The notes under the pieces: model-generated
Databases searched by the model: none
What the model was told of the DNA's origin: nothing
What the model saw: the letters and a program-made list of their open reading frames with translations, nothing else
Made by a program: the position numbers and the translations under genes
In this document: in pieces, positions 21,811 through 34,845 of the stretch
How positions within the stretch are numbered: the stretch's first letter is position 1
How the letters are laid out: every line of letters starts with the position of its first letter
Source of the DNA: Parus major
Lineage: Eukaryota; Chordata; Aves; Passeriformes; Paridae
NCBI RefSeq assembly: GCF_001522545.3
Contig: NC_031781.1
Span: forward strand, 6,922,911-6,986,910
DNA length: 64,000 bases
Reading direction: 5' to 3'

Positions 21811-24800
21811 GACTTTAGGAATGAAACCTACCCAGTACTGAGCCCAACACTTGCTGGAAGAATATGGAATGTACTGTATATGGCAATCAAGCTAAAATCC
21901 ACAAAGAATCAATATGGAATCCTTAATCCTCCTTCTCCTCCTCATAGTAGATGCTGCTGTCATCCCTTCTGTAATGTGCTTTTTCCCTCTGAAGTAGCAA
22001 GATTGCTTCCTATTGGTTGTTATAATTGTAGCTAATTGGAAGCTATTCATTTTACCTTTTCATCAGCATCCTTTCTGTTTCACTAACCAGTCTGTGCTCC
22101 TGTTTTTGAAGGTGCACAGTGTATGCTCTTTCCAAGCTATTTTGTTTTTCTTTCTTGCTTATATTATATTTCATTATTTAATGAAAAAGAAAAGACAAAA
22201 CACAGGTTTGACAGGTATTTAGAGCATTTTTATTACTCTGTCATATAGGCTATTGTTTTGTTTTTCTTTTTTTCTTCTTTCTGGTTACAGTAGATTTTAT
22301 AAGATGTCTGTCGATTTTTCTTTTATTTAGAATTTCAAAATGTCTCTGTCCATTTAAGCTTGCTGTATCCTGGTGCTGATTGTGGCAAACAAGCCTGGAT
22401 GACAGCTGACTTTAGCATGTACTATTTTGTATTGTTATAAAGTATATTTCTTCTGTGAATAGAAACATACCAAACTTCAAGGGTGCAAGTATTTCTAACA
22501 TGCAAAGTCAGTGACAGAGGTTGTCACAACAGTTAAGGAGGTGATAGCACAGGGGAACTCTAAAAACAAATGCCTTTCTTTCCCACCCTCTCCCTCCCCA
22601 CTAGCCAGGCATCAAGAATATGTTTGGTATTTACTATGATCTCTGGGTGATCAGAATTCATGCCATTTTAAAGTCAAGATTCCACTTTTAGAAGCAGTGA
22701 GACTTCTGATATTACCGGAGGAGCCCACATTTCCTGATTATGAATTAAGCATCCTTAAAGAAGTGAAGATGTAAAATGTGTGCATGATTATGGATCTGGG
22801 CAGTATAGATTCCTCAACTGTCAACTGCTTGGGAGTGCCATTTAGCTTAATACAGGCTTGCTAAATGAAAAATTAATGTAAAGGTTACTTGATTCATTTT
22901 GTCAGCACACACGGTGAGTTCTGCTTTCAGAGGGATGCGCTCACAGTCGAGGCGTGATTGACAGTCTCTACTGCCCAAATGTTTTGCACATTGAGTCATT
23001 TGACCCACGCTAAAATTTCATTGAGCAAATTAATTCAAGTGAGATACTCAGTAAAGAATTTTTTTTGCCAGTTTACAGTTGTGAATATTGATGGAGTTAT
23101 TGCAATTCTTAAGGTCTTTCTGTACTGTGACCATCAAATGGGTGACCAGCACCAGTGTCCTCTTGAGTTTGTAAAAGATGTATAAGAATATTTAAAAGTA
23201 TTTTTTCTAAAATCCACCATTTCCCATATCTTAATTGAATGTTTCATTATTTTATGTCATTATGATAATCTTACTCAAGTATTTTGTTATGCCTCCTAGA
23301 AGTATCAGGGGTATAGGACTTTTCCCAAAACTGACTTTAGATGAAATACAGATGCTTCAAATTGCTTGGAAAATAATAGTTCAGTAAGTAATTTCAGAAA
23401 TTATGATGAGGTTTTAGACAAAATTGGCACTCAAAAAAATGTTCTACTCCTTGCTTTCTAAGAGATGGAACACCGTTAAGTATACAAGAAAACATCCAGA
23501 AGCAAATTGTACTGTATTATTCCTAATTTGTCTGGTTTCTGGAGGCTTTACAGTTTCCATATAGATTTGGAGAGGCTCCTTGATGCTGTAGAGATGTTCA
23601 TACTCTTCACCTACTTAGCAAATACTACTGGGGCCTAAGAATTAATTTTAATCCTCTCTTAGGTGCTGTTTTTTTTCTTAGACTGTCAAAAGACATCTGC
23701 CTTATTTGAATCCTGAAATCTTAGATTTTTTTTTTGTTTTGTAGACACTCTCTGATTAGTGGGTCCTGTACTGAATGTGAGAGTGTAGCCCACTGGCAAA
23801 GCCAGGCTTCAAATATGGGATGCAGAACAAGGGTTAGGTGCCAGGAACACATTCACTTCAGCTGCTGCAATTAGAGTTTTGGAAAACAGGCTTTGGGGAA
23901 TGCTGCTGTGATACAGGAAAGCTCTGAAATCAGTGCAGTGTCTGTTTGTGTGAAAGTGCAGCGTGGTCTATGCTTTCTCAGGTTCCTTTTGATGAGACTA
24001 CTCTTCTTAAAAATATATTCTGAGCTATGATAATACTTCATTTCATCCTGAATCATCAATATTATTTATTGCAAAGGTAGGAAGGGTTTCCAGGTGAAAA
24101 TACCCTTAATTTCTTGGGTCTTCCACAGTGGTTTAATCCTGACGAGAAGCTTGTTTAAGGCCCCTTCAGATTTTCCTTATGTAAGCTGTCTGCTGGAGCC
24201 CTCAGTGTTATGTAAGCACTGCCTGCCTTGGTCTGAAGCAGGCTGGAGTCTGCATCTGCCTGCCTCCTTCAACACATCCTTCCTTGTGTTGGGAGTCCTC
24301 AAACTATTGTTTTCTCTGAGCAGGTTTTCCAGACAGGAGAGCATTCCTGTTTTTAAAGATGCAGAATTGCATTTTATCTCCCTGACTAGGATGGGGTGCT
24401 GGATCTTGGTAGTTTCTTGCAACTGTGGAAATGTCAGCACAAAATTAATCTAATGGGGTGATTTAGATCAATTAGCATTCAGCTGGTGGATCTGATTCAT
24501 ACAGTACATCTATCTTTAGTTTAAATTGTATAATAGTGACTTAAATTCTTAGGCAAGTTTAGTGCAATCATCTTGACATTAATTGCCTTTCTTTTATTCA
24601 GCCTTATGTTGGTTTTGGTTTTTGTAGGTTGTTTTTTTACTTGAGACACTGTAATGACTGCTTTGAAGGAAGGGTCAAGTAGGACTGAGACATGCAGGTT
24701 AAAGGATAGGCATGGACCATTTTTTTGATATCAATTTAAACTTTTGCCAGCTGAACAATTCTGAATAGCAAAAATAATACATTATTCTATCAAAAAGGGA

Positions 24801-26544
24801 AAAATTATCAATGAAATCTATAGGCATATGGCTGTAAATCAAAAAGTACAAAAAAACCCATCAAAGGAAATACCACCACCCCCTGCAAAGAAACCAAATC
24901 AACAGCAACAACTCCCTTCTCCCCACCAACCAAAGCTGACACCTACCCCAAAACCCAAATTCAAAACTCACCACCCAGGTAAATGGTGTAGAACTTACCA
25001 AAAACTGTATTCAGAGTTAACTCATCATAATTTGGACTCCTGAAGTCTGGTTTATGCAGTATGAATCTCCTAGCACTGACTTAGAATCAAACCTTAGAAA
25101 ATAAAATAAATATATGTCTGAGAATCCTAAGCCAGTGTAATTCTGATGATTAATGCAAATGATGTTTTAGAACTTGCAGAGCTTGAATCTCCATCCCCTT
25201 TAATTCCTACAGATCTTTGGGCTACATGAATGACAAGATTATTCTCCATGCCAAACTAGGTACAGAACATTTCAGTGTGCTTTGAAATGTTTATTGTTAT
25301 CTGCAGACATAAAGATGTGCAAATTATTCTGGACAGATATTTTAACTTTGTTCAAGAATTAAAGAAATCAAACACATTGTTATGTTAATAATGCATTTGG
25401 TTGGAAAACCTGGTGGGATCCATGCTAATGTGCAGGTAGTAGGTTGATCTGTAGAGGAAAGGGTTAGTTTTATCAAACTTTGAATGCTATATTCTCTCTT
25501 TCTCCTTGGCTTTCTTTTTTTATAATAAATTTCTGCCTTTTCTGGAGGTACTTGAAAATTTTATTTCTCTTCTGTGAAGTTAGAACTGGACCTTGAATTG
25601 TACTCTTCCCTCCTGTTTGAACGTTATGGCAGGAGTAATAATTTTTTTGGTGTTGGTAATGGTTTTAAAATGTAGTCAAAGCAGCTTGAATGTCAAACAT
25701 CATGTTTTAGATTTTACTTAGTCTAAAAGGAAAGCAATGCTGGATTCATGTTTTGTTTCCTTCAGCGCTCTCTATTTTGCACTATGCTCTGTGTCTTTCT
25801 GGGTTTTGCAAGCAGAGTGTGATCCTCTTGTATTATTGAAAGTAAAAAAGTTCTGTTGGTAGAATGTGAGAGGAATATGAGATGGCTTTAGTAAGTTTGT
25901 GATACCTGCACTACACTTTCAGTAATGTCTTTTAATATGGAAATTATTGAGCAGACAATCCAACTGGAAAACGTCAGATCTTGGAAGGAGGCGAATGCTA
26001 ATTCCCTTGCTTAATGCATTTATGGTTGTTTGTTTTCACATCCTGTACTGGAAAAATGCTTACGTTTCAAGGTGAAAGGAGCTGCTCTCCATGCAAATTA
26101 TCTCGACAGTGAAGGTATGTAGAGCATGAATAGATGCTGTATGGTAGTGGTGATTCACTCTTAAGTAACTGCTAATCAATACTCCACACTTTCAAATGTC
26201 ATTACTGTTCTGTAGGGGACAGTTTTTTGATGCTGATAATAAGTGCTAACACATTTTACAGCACAAATTATATATTGATAGGGTAGATGGTATTTTAGTT
26301 TCCGTAGAAGCGTCACTGACAGGTTTTAATGAAATACAATAATTAAAATGTAGTTCTTGTGAAGTTCCATTTTGTTTTTTTTACATATAATGTTTTTGAA
26401 AAATTACATGGATGTTTTTATGATCCTGCTTAGCATCCACCAAGTTAATTTGTGTAAAGCTGGAGTACTTTTTTAGAGTGTGTGATCAAATAATTGCAAG
26501 ATTTGTATTTAAAAAGGAAATCTTTGCAAAGCCACTTCTTTTAA

Positions 26545-26590
26545 AATCATAGTTGGAAAGAAGTCTGTAAGGGTCTTGCTAGCCTAAGTG
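26545..26590 (-). repeat. Possible CR1 3'-end remnant
   Basis: The phrase aaatcatagttggaaagaag followed by tctgtaagggtcttgctagc resembles the CR1 terminal sequence (catagagttggaaag, then ctctaagggtcatctagtcc) on the minus strand. The downstream sequence does not continue convincingly into CR1, so this is either a very decayed short copy or coincidence. Confidence 0.3.
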
Positions 26591-29500
26591 ATTAATTCCA
26601 GAGACACATAATTATGAAAATATCCTGCCCTCAGTTCTCCCAGGAGTTTCCATGTGAAGTTACCCATGTAATAAATGAGAACCAGTACACTGGTTTTAAA
26701 GACAATGATATAAGACATGAGGGGATTGTGACTGCTCAAGACACCCCATATAGGAGTGTACAGATTCTGCATCCAGCATATCAAAAATAGGGCAGTAAAT
26801 ATTTGTTCTCCATATCCATGGTAGGTGTTCAAGAACTGGTCTTAAAACACAAGAATTAATTTTTCTGCTACTATCACTTTATTTATTTATTGATTTGATT
26901 TAATTAATTAATTACTTAATTTTACTGAGAGAAAACCCTAGAACAGTGTGGATCTCTTGCAGGTTGGCTGTTCAGAACAGGTTTCTGGCCGTTATGTAGA
27001 CTGTGATGAACTGCCTTATGTTAGGAAGATGAGCTACATCCTTGATTTTGGACTATCATCAATAACAGTAGTTGTATTTCTTCTTTGATGTCTGTATCTA
27101 CGTGCTATTAATCTTTGTGTCTATATCTCCTTAAGGCATAGCTGGGGTGTCCTTCACTTTTCAGAGCAGAAACAGGTTATAAACACAGTTGTCAGTGCTG
27201 TACAGGGTAGCCAGGGAGCCAGGCTGGATGAAGGTTTGCTGGTTTTCCCCTCCCCTTTTAAGCACACAAACAAATGATCTTAATAAAATATAATTTTACC
27301 ACAGAGGAATAAATATGTCAGCTATAATAGACTAAACTTGTTGAAAAAAGATGTAGACTGATCAGATCATCTCTTGTTGGGCTTCAGGCCTGACAACCAC
27401 ATGATATCAGCAGGGTGAGCTTTTCAAGGTGTTCCTTGTTCAAGGTGTCCCAGTGAGAAAGACGGAAATGAAAGAGGTAAACTTCTGGTTGATTCCTTGT
27501 GTACCTGCCACAGCTTCTAGTGCTTTGTTAGCAGCAGCTGAAACTTGCTGAAGCTTGTTCTTCACTGTTTTTATTCTTGAGAAGAATTTTCCTGAAGGAT
27601 TCCTTCTTTTTGTGAAGCCTGGTTGGTTGGTTGGATGGAGTCTTCAAAGCATATAGGCTCTTGTAGTGATTCTTCATCAAAAGAGTTTGACAAGTGATTT
27701 CTTCTAAACATATTTTCTGTCTGTCAAGATTACTGAAAGAGCTGTAGAGTCAAACCAATGCATTTCACTGAGGTGATAAAAAACAATTTATAAACTCTCA
27801 GAAGGTGTTTTCTTTCTCAAAGTACCTGCCCCTACTTGTGTATTTTGCTTTAACTTTTCTTAACTTGACACATTTAATTGTTGTCTTTGTTTCTCTGCCT
27901 CTTTCTGAACCACCTTATTTATCTTTCATTTTAATTTTTCTGCTTTTATATGGACATATTTTCTAAAGAGAAATGTTTTCTTCTGAACCTGATGCCAAAT
28001 ATGTTTTGCATAAATAATTTTATAGTACAGGAGGCACTTTGAGATAGTTATTTCTATTTATCCTTCTTGATTGAGATCTTAGAGCACCAAAGTTAAGGAT
28101 TTAAAAGATAAAGGAAAAAATTGTTCTCAGGTCCATTAACAAACCAAACTAAAAGGTGGCCTAATCTACATCATAAGATTGGGGATATAAAGTGAGAAGT
28201 GTGTGTGTAATTAATTCAGAATATCAGGACTTAATGTGTGGATCCTGTGGATTAGTAAAGTTTCTCATATGTATGGCTGACAGTAATTTCCTTGAAGCAT
28301 TCCTCTTAGTTTTTAGGAAAGGGTGGAAGAGCTTCTAATAGTCTTATAAAATGCTTTTCCTCGGTGCTCTCAAAATGTGGATTTGACAGGCTTCCCTGAA
28401 TTTTGTGCAGCTGATGGATTACATGTCCTGTTGATACCATGCCTCTATAGTGTGCAAGTTGAGTAGATTTCTTTTAATGTTGTTCAGAATATAGTGATAC
28501 TGAATTAAAAAAATCTAATTATGCTCTAAGAATTGAGAATTTTGCATTTGACACTAATGACTCCACAAAACTGGTTCTGGAAACCAACACCCATCATCCT
28601 CTCTATACAAAGTCTTCCTGACTTCCACCATGGAACTCTGTTTTTCATTATTTCTGGACTCATGGAACAACTACTTCTGGAACAGGATTTAGAAGGTGTT
28701 TAAACTTGGATTCCTGTTCAAAGTGGGGTCAAAGCTAAAATCAATGTGGATTTCTTGGGTCTTTGAGTCTGATCTTCAAAACCCTCAAGGACAGCATTAC
28801 CACAACCTCTTTGGTTCCAATGCTTGTCTCTAGCCTGGACAAGAAGTTACTTGAGCTGGAACTTCCCATTTTGATTTGACTGTTGAATGTCACTTCTACC
28901 TCCCTAAATATCATTGGTTTATCATCTTCATAATCTCCTGGAAGGCAGGGAAAGGCACAGCCCTTTGTCAGGCATTCCTCAGGCCCCAGTCATAGTCAAC
29001 ATTACGGAATTTTTTAGTTGCTTCATCAGGTCTCAACACTTTTTCTGACCTATTATTTAAAAATAGTTCTCAGTGGCTTTATGGACTCTTAAACTGAGCT
29101 CTCTGCTGTTTGACATTCAGGTGGGCTTTTTACCACTCACAATAGGAATATGTAACAGTTCTCATAATTATGAAGTCTCAAGAGTAATTTCCACTTAGCT
29201 GATTGCATGAATAGGAGAAGACTTTTTAATTTGTCGTGGTAACACAGGAATTTATTTTCTAATCTAGGGCTAAGAAAAGCCATTTAGCTCCCAGTTGCTT
29301 TATTAGCCAGTTCTTTTATTATCTTTATCCCCTCCCTGTATCTTAAGTGAACTTACTATTGTACAGGAGGAGTCTGTCAGCTGGCAAAAGGTTTTATGTC
29401 TTATTGTCTATTTTTACTTTCTTCTACAGTCGCTGTCAAGGGATTTCTTTGTGCTTTTATAGACAAACAAGGATTTGACTTGCTTTGCTAAAAAGTGGGA

Positions 29501-32474
29501 TTCAAAATTACGCAGTCATAATATGTGTAGCCTGTTAGGTAATAGCATAGTGAAAATGCTGTTCGAATGCATTGTGAAAACTCTGGTCAGGGCCCCAGCA
29601 TGCAGTGCTCTTATTGTTCCTCCAGGTCCCATTTTAATACTTGGCTATTCAATATACTTTGAAGATTTTGTCTCAAGCTATCTAAAATTGCTAACTTTCA
29701 AAACACAGACACAAAAATATCTACATACTATGGGTATTAAAATTTGATGTGTTGGGAACACATCATTGGTCACAAAATTAGATAATTATCTTCTAAAGTA
29801 ACAAAGCTTCAGAGATAAAAAGCAGGAACATTCAAACTTTGGCTTTACCTTGAAGCTAAATGTCTATCATCTTCTGACAGCTGTATGAAATGTATGAGTG
29901 CAGAGCTGTTTGGACATGATGCTATCGAATTACATTAATAGCAATTTTCACTGATAATGAAAACTGGTAGGAGGCTAAGAGCAAAGCTTTAGATTATGAC
30001 TTGCAGCCATTGACTATCTGCATCCAGCAGATTTATTACCCCCTACGCACATTGTGCCTTTTATAATGTTTTCTGCCGTTTCTTCATCAAAGTACAACAA
30101 GAAAGAGATTATAGATGGCATGAAACGGAAAAAATCTGGGTACTCACTTCACATTTCAGACAAACACTGCCATTACAAACTGCAATGCAGTTTTACAGTA
30201 CAAGCAGGAATAAATTCTGGCATCCCCCATGAAACCTTTGTGAGGGAGAGGAGTGCAAATGAAAGAAAACTGGAGCATTTCTGTTGGTCAACTCTAATTT
30301 CCTTTGTATAGATATATCTGGCTTTTATCCTGGGACTGTGATAACTATTTCTTGATGGTCTGCTTAAGTCCTGTAATCTTGGTGGCCAAAACTCAGTGCA
30401 GTCCTTAAGCACAATGCTAATTTAACCTGTAATGTGCACACACTGGTGGCAGGATTTCATGGACAGTGACAGAAACCTTAAACTGAAAATGAAAACTGCA
30501 AGTGAAACTCTCCCCTCTCCCCAACTGCAGGCATCTTTTCCTAATTTTCTGTGTAAAATGGGCCTAGTAATACTTCCTTTTCCCTCAAATTTTAAAACTT
30601 TGAGATTAGAATTAGGGGCAATGCTTCATTATAGAGAGTTTAGCATATAAAGGGAATTGGCTGGTGAAGAACACCCTTAGCATATGGATATGGAAATAGA
30701 GAGAAGTGGAACAGAATGGATCAGCTCTGAGAGCTATGAGGCATTAATTTTAACACACTATTTAGATATAACTTCATGCACTACTGAAAAATAAGTGGTT
30801 TCCTGTAAGAGCCAGCCCTCAAAAACTACAAAATTGATAAAATCTCGCTTATTCCTGTTGTTGATATTTGGTGTCTGTAGCTGGCAATCAATCTCCATAT
30901 GGCATTGCACTGGCAAGTGAGATTGAGCCCTTTTTTGTCAGAAGATGAATCCCTCCTATGGTTTGAATATAAGGTGATATGCTCTGCTGATATCAGAAAG
31001 TAATTTGCAAATTTGCAAATCTTTTCTTCTTTCCCTTATAATTTTTTTCCATGCTGGTACTTCTCTCTTATTCTCCATTTTCCACATAACTACAGTTCTG
31101 CACTACTTTTCCTGTCTAGATCCTTCAGATGTTTTCTGACCTATTCTGGTTTACTTGCAAGTAAGATCTAACCAACAAGACTCTCATTGGAGTCAAATTC
31201 ACAATTGTTAAATGCAGCTAAATTGGGAATTGAGCAATTTTATTTATCATTTTATGAGTGTCTGATTATTTCTGTCTACATTTCAATTACCATAGAAATT
31301 TATTTTCATGTGTTCTTTGTCACTTTGTCCTTAACTTTCCTGCCCCTTGTTTATAGCCATTGCTTTTTTCCTTTGGAAATTTTTGCCGTTAATGTGCTTT
31401 TTCTGTTCCTTCAGCAGCTGTAATCATAATGCTGCAGTAAGGATCTGATCACCTGAGAAAATGATGCAGAAATAAAATGGGTAATAGCCTAGTAATACTT
31501 CTATACCTAAGAATGGGAGAAGAAGCTGTTTTTCTTAAAATATTTTAATTAAATTATGATGCATGAACCCTTAAAAGGAAGAATAAATAGATTAGGATCT
31601 ATTGGTGCACTGTATACATTATGCATGTGGTTGGAAAGAGAGGGTGGTTATTTCCCCACTAACAGCCAATATAATGTGTTGTGCCTTGGATGTGCAGGAA
31701 ATGGGGTGGGAGGGACAGAATTCCCTCCAAAACCAAAGGGAAATTCTGTCATGGAGTGGGAGGCAAGTTTTGCAGAAAGCCAAGTCAGCATCAGGAAGCT
31801 GCTGCAGGCTCAAAAACCAGCTAAAGGTGAGAACAGGGACACATAAAGGTAGCAAAATGAAGAGGAATGGAACACATTGGGAGCAAAGAAGCAGAATGAC
31901 AGAAGAATGTTGGTTTTTTTCTCTGTATTTTAAGACAATTAGAAAATAAATACATTTGTATGAAATGCAGGCAATATCTGTATTCTGGTGATTATTTTTG
32001 ACAAATGTACTAAATAAATAACATATTGAAAATATATGTCATAGAAGGTCAAGCTTACTTTTTTTGAGTGCATGAGTACCACATGATTTAAAACTTTAGC
32101 CAAGAACTAAAAATAAGAAGAAATTATATGCTAAGAAATGTAAAATTCAATTCAGGAAAGGCACTTGAAATAAACTGGATTTAGTAATGATGTTATTCTG
32201 ACTTCTGTAGTTTGCTTCTCAGATGCTTAAAATTGGAATGCTTAAACATTTTAAAAAATTTGTAGTTTGCTTTGCCAAAGTCCTTTATTCTGTAAAACCC
32301 CAGTGTAATAGGAATATAGTTCAGCTACCTTCATTAATTGGCACTGGTCCTGTCCAGTCCACCTTAAGCATGATATTAATGTAGATATATATTTGTTCAG
32401 TAGAACTTCCTCAGCATTGCAAGATGTCTAGGGAATTTTGTCTGGAAAAGGATGGCAGAACACAGCATTGTATG

Positions 32475-32511
32475 AGGGACCTATACTTGTATAGGGACCT
32501 ATATTTATGTG
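32475..32511. repeat. 18-bp imperfect tandem repeat, two units
   Basis: The core agggacctata occurs at 32,475 and again at 32,493 with similar flanks, giving a period of 18 bp and about two units. This is a small local duplication with no evident function. Confidence 0.75.
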
Positions 32512-34689
32512 TTGGAATAATTCAAACTACTGTATAGTATTATGTCATGTAGAGCATATTTATCTGATTGCATGCTGCTTATTTATCTTGGTTTATAAAT
32601 ATACAGGAGTCGAATTACTGAAAGCTCTAATTATTCTGAACATCATTTGTCAGACAAAACCAGCTGCTAACTCAGCTCTTCTCAAGAATCTTCAGTAAAA
32701 TGCACAACCTAAATAATGGTGTCTTGAAAAGTACAGAATTCCCATTCTTCACACAAATCCCCTCTGCCTGTTGGGGACCTTCCTCTCCAGAGTCTAGTGA
32801 AAGCCTGGGTGTTTCTGATGTGGCTGAAAGGACAAGAAATCCAGGCAGACTCTACTGTGGCTTGCATGGCCTGGACTTCACTCACAGCAAATTTTTCACC
32901 ATTATTTAACCTGTAGGTTGGCAGAGATGATTCTTTCCCATCTTGGCTGAAATGTTGATGTGTTCATTGTCTAGTGCAGCCATTAAGCTGAATTAAATCA
33001 TACTCCTGCTTTCAAAGCCTTCAAAAAACCTACAGTTCTAGTTTGCCCCTGACCTGGTGATTAACCTTATGCAATTCTGTTCTGAAATGTATTTTTCCAC
33101 ATGTATAAAGATGTGGAAAGTCCTCCTTTCTGTCTGCAGTTTAAAAATGTTTTGATGGGAATTTCTGTGCAAAGTTTGCTTCTGTGGGGTGTGTTTTAAT
33201 AGGTGTAGTACTCTTTGTTTTTTAAGTTGGGTTTTATTTTAATAAAGTGGGGTCAAATATCACTAGTAGGTATGGATGAATGATTGATCTATTTGACTGA
33301 ACAGGTCAATTATCTGTAATTTTGCATATATAACAATGCTGTCAAAAAAAGGGAACCATTTACGTGGCATTTATAGCACCTGTTTCCAAAGGCTTAGGAG
33401 CTTGAATGAAAACAAGGTGTGTGCAGGATTAATGTTATTATTTCAGTCTCATTTGGAAGTAAACTAATTACCATAACATTTGAATGCACAACAGTTCAGG
33501 GTCGATTAAGGCCAATGCAGAAGGGAGTGTGATGTGAGTGGCACCTCTGCAGCAGACTTGTGCCTGAAGTAAGGTCGTTTTGGGGTAGCTTTTAATGAAA
33601 AGTTCTTTCCTAAAGTGTTGTGGACTCACTTATTGTCAAAATATTGCAGGTTCTCTGTTGAGGGTCTAGGGCTAAAATCATCACTGTTGATGAGAAATGA
33701 TGTAAAGAAGAAAATAAAAGAATTGCTGTTGACTGGCAGGTAGTTAAGGCAGAAAAAAATAAATCTGCATATATCTAGGATATATGAGCAGGTCTGCATC
33801 TCCTGTGGCTGTATGCTGCCTTGTAAGCCTTTAAACCAGTTCTTGGAATGCTGAATTTTGTATAAATTTAAAAATAATTGTATCTGCAGTCTGGTAGTTT
33901 TCTTTTATATTCACAATAGTCATACACAATAATGAGACTGTTATCTGTAATGAAACCGTATTCTCTTGGAAAAGAGGTGGAGAATATTTGAGGGGGCAAT
34001 GTTCTTCAGACTAGAAAAACATTATGGTTTAAATATGAAAAGTAATTATAAATCTTCTTGATGGCTTCACATTAAATCGAGCTGTAATTTATTTTACTGC
34101 AAAAGGGTATGTACTTCACTGATTACTACTTTTTCTTCTTGGTGGGTAGGAGGTTAGAATTAAAAATGGTTTTTGTTTCCTTGTTTAGTTGCCTAAAAGG
34201 CAAAGTGACTGGAATAGAATCCTGTTTCTTGTAGGGGAGCAATAAAATGATATTCTCTCACCTACTGATTTCAAAATATGCACTTCTTAATTCTTCTGCT
34301 CATTGCCTCTCACAGGAGCTGGCAATCCTTCTGTGATATCAACTCTTCTCTGTCCTTGTGTCACGTAGAAGGAATTGTTTTTTTCCCTTTTTAATGAGTG
34401 GCTTGATATACAACATATCTTGTGCCTTAAGCATTTAGTTCTATTCTCCTTTCTAATACATTTAATTTCCTTTCCCCCTCAACCCTCTGCCCTTGCTTCA
34501 GCCTTCTGATATTATTTGATAATTGGCTTTTTTGTAATGCAGTTTATTTAACCCTGTTTTCAGATTTACTTCTGTGTATTAACTTAAAATTTTTGATATA
34601 CATACACATATAGTAAAGCTGTTAGTACCTTCTCAGCCTGTGGAAATACCCCAATACCTATCTCTGAAAAAATTTATGTACATAAATTC

Positions 34690-34845
34690 TCTATGGGTGT
34701 GGTGACTCCACCCTGGACACCCTGTGCCAGTGCTTGACCACCCTTTCTGTGATGAAATTTTTCCTATTATCCAATCTAACCTTCCCTTGGTGCAACTTGA
34801 GGCTGTTTCCTTTTGCCCTATCACTTGTTGACGTGACTGGCAGAG
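34690..34845 (-). repeat. CR1-type LINE fragment
   Basis: The + strand shows CR1 phrases in reverse-complement orientation: ggtggtgactccacc-like text, then cctgtgccagtgcttgacca, ccctttctgtgatgaaattt, ttcctattatccaatctaac, gcaacttgaggctgtttcc and cctatcacttgttg. The order matches the copy near 1.4 kb, so the element lies on the minus strand. Neither the terminal ATTCTATG-type repeat nor the more 5' part is recognisable, so this is an internal piece of an old insertion within intron 2 of CACNA2D3. The right edge is approximate. Confidence 0.88.

Larger units (their letters stand above)
20237..34689 (+). other. CACNA2D3: CACNA2D3 intron 2, proximal part
   Basis: Intron sequence following the GTAAGG donor. 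I looked for exon 3, expected to encode a sequence beginning KYKEYEKD, and did not find it. Contents: a (TGA)n microsatellite soon after exon 2, a 14-T run at 21,717-21,730, a 16-bp perfect palindrome at 21,795-21,810, an A/C-rich, G-poor stretch around 24,836-24,985, a weak CR1-like patch near 26,545, a TTAA-rich low-complexity stretch near 26,881-26,925, and an 18-bp imperfect tandem repeat near 32,475. No embedded gene was recognised. Confidence 0.7.

Noticed and set aside
26941..27060. Possible CR1 body sequence (cttgcaggttggctgttcag)
   Set aside because: The phrases do not follow CR1 order, and I could not align it by eye.
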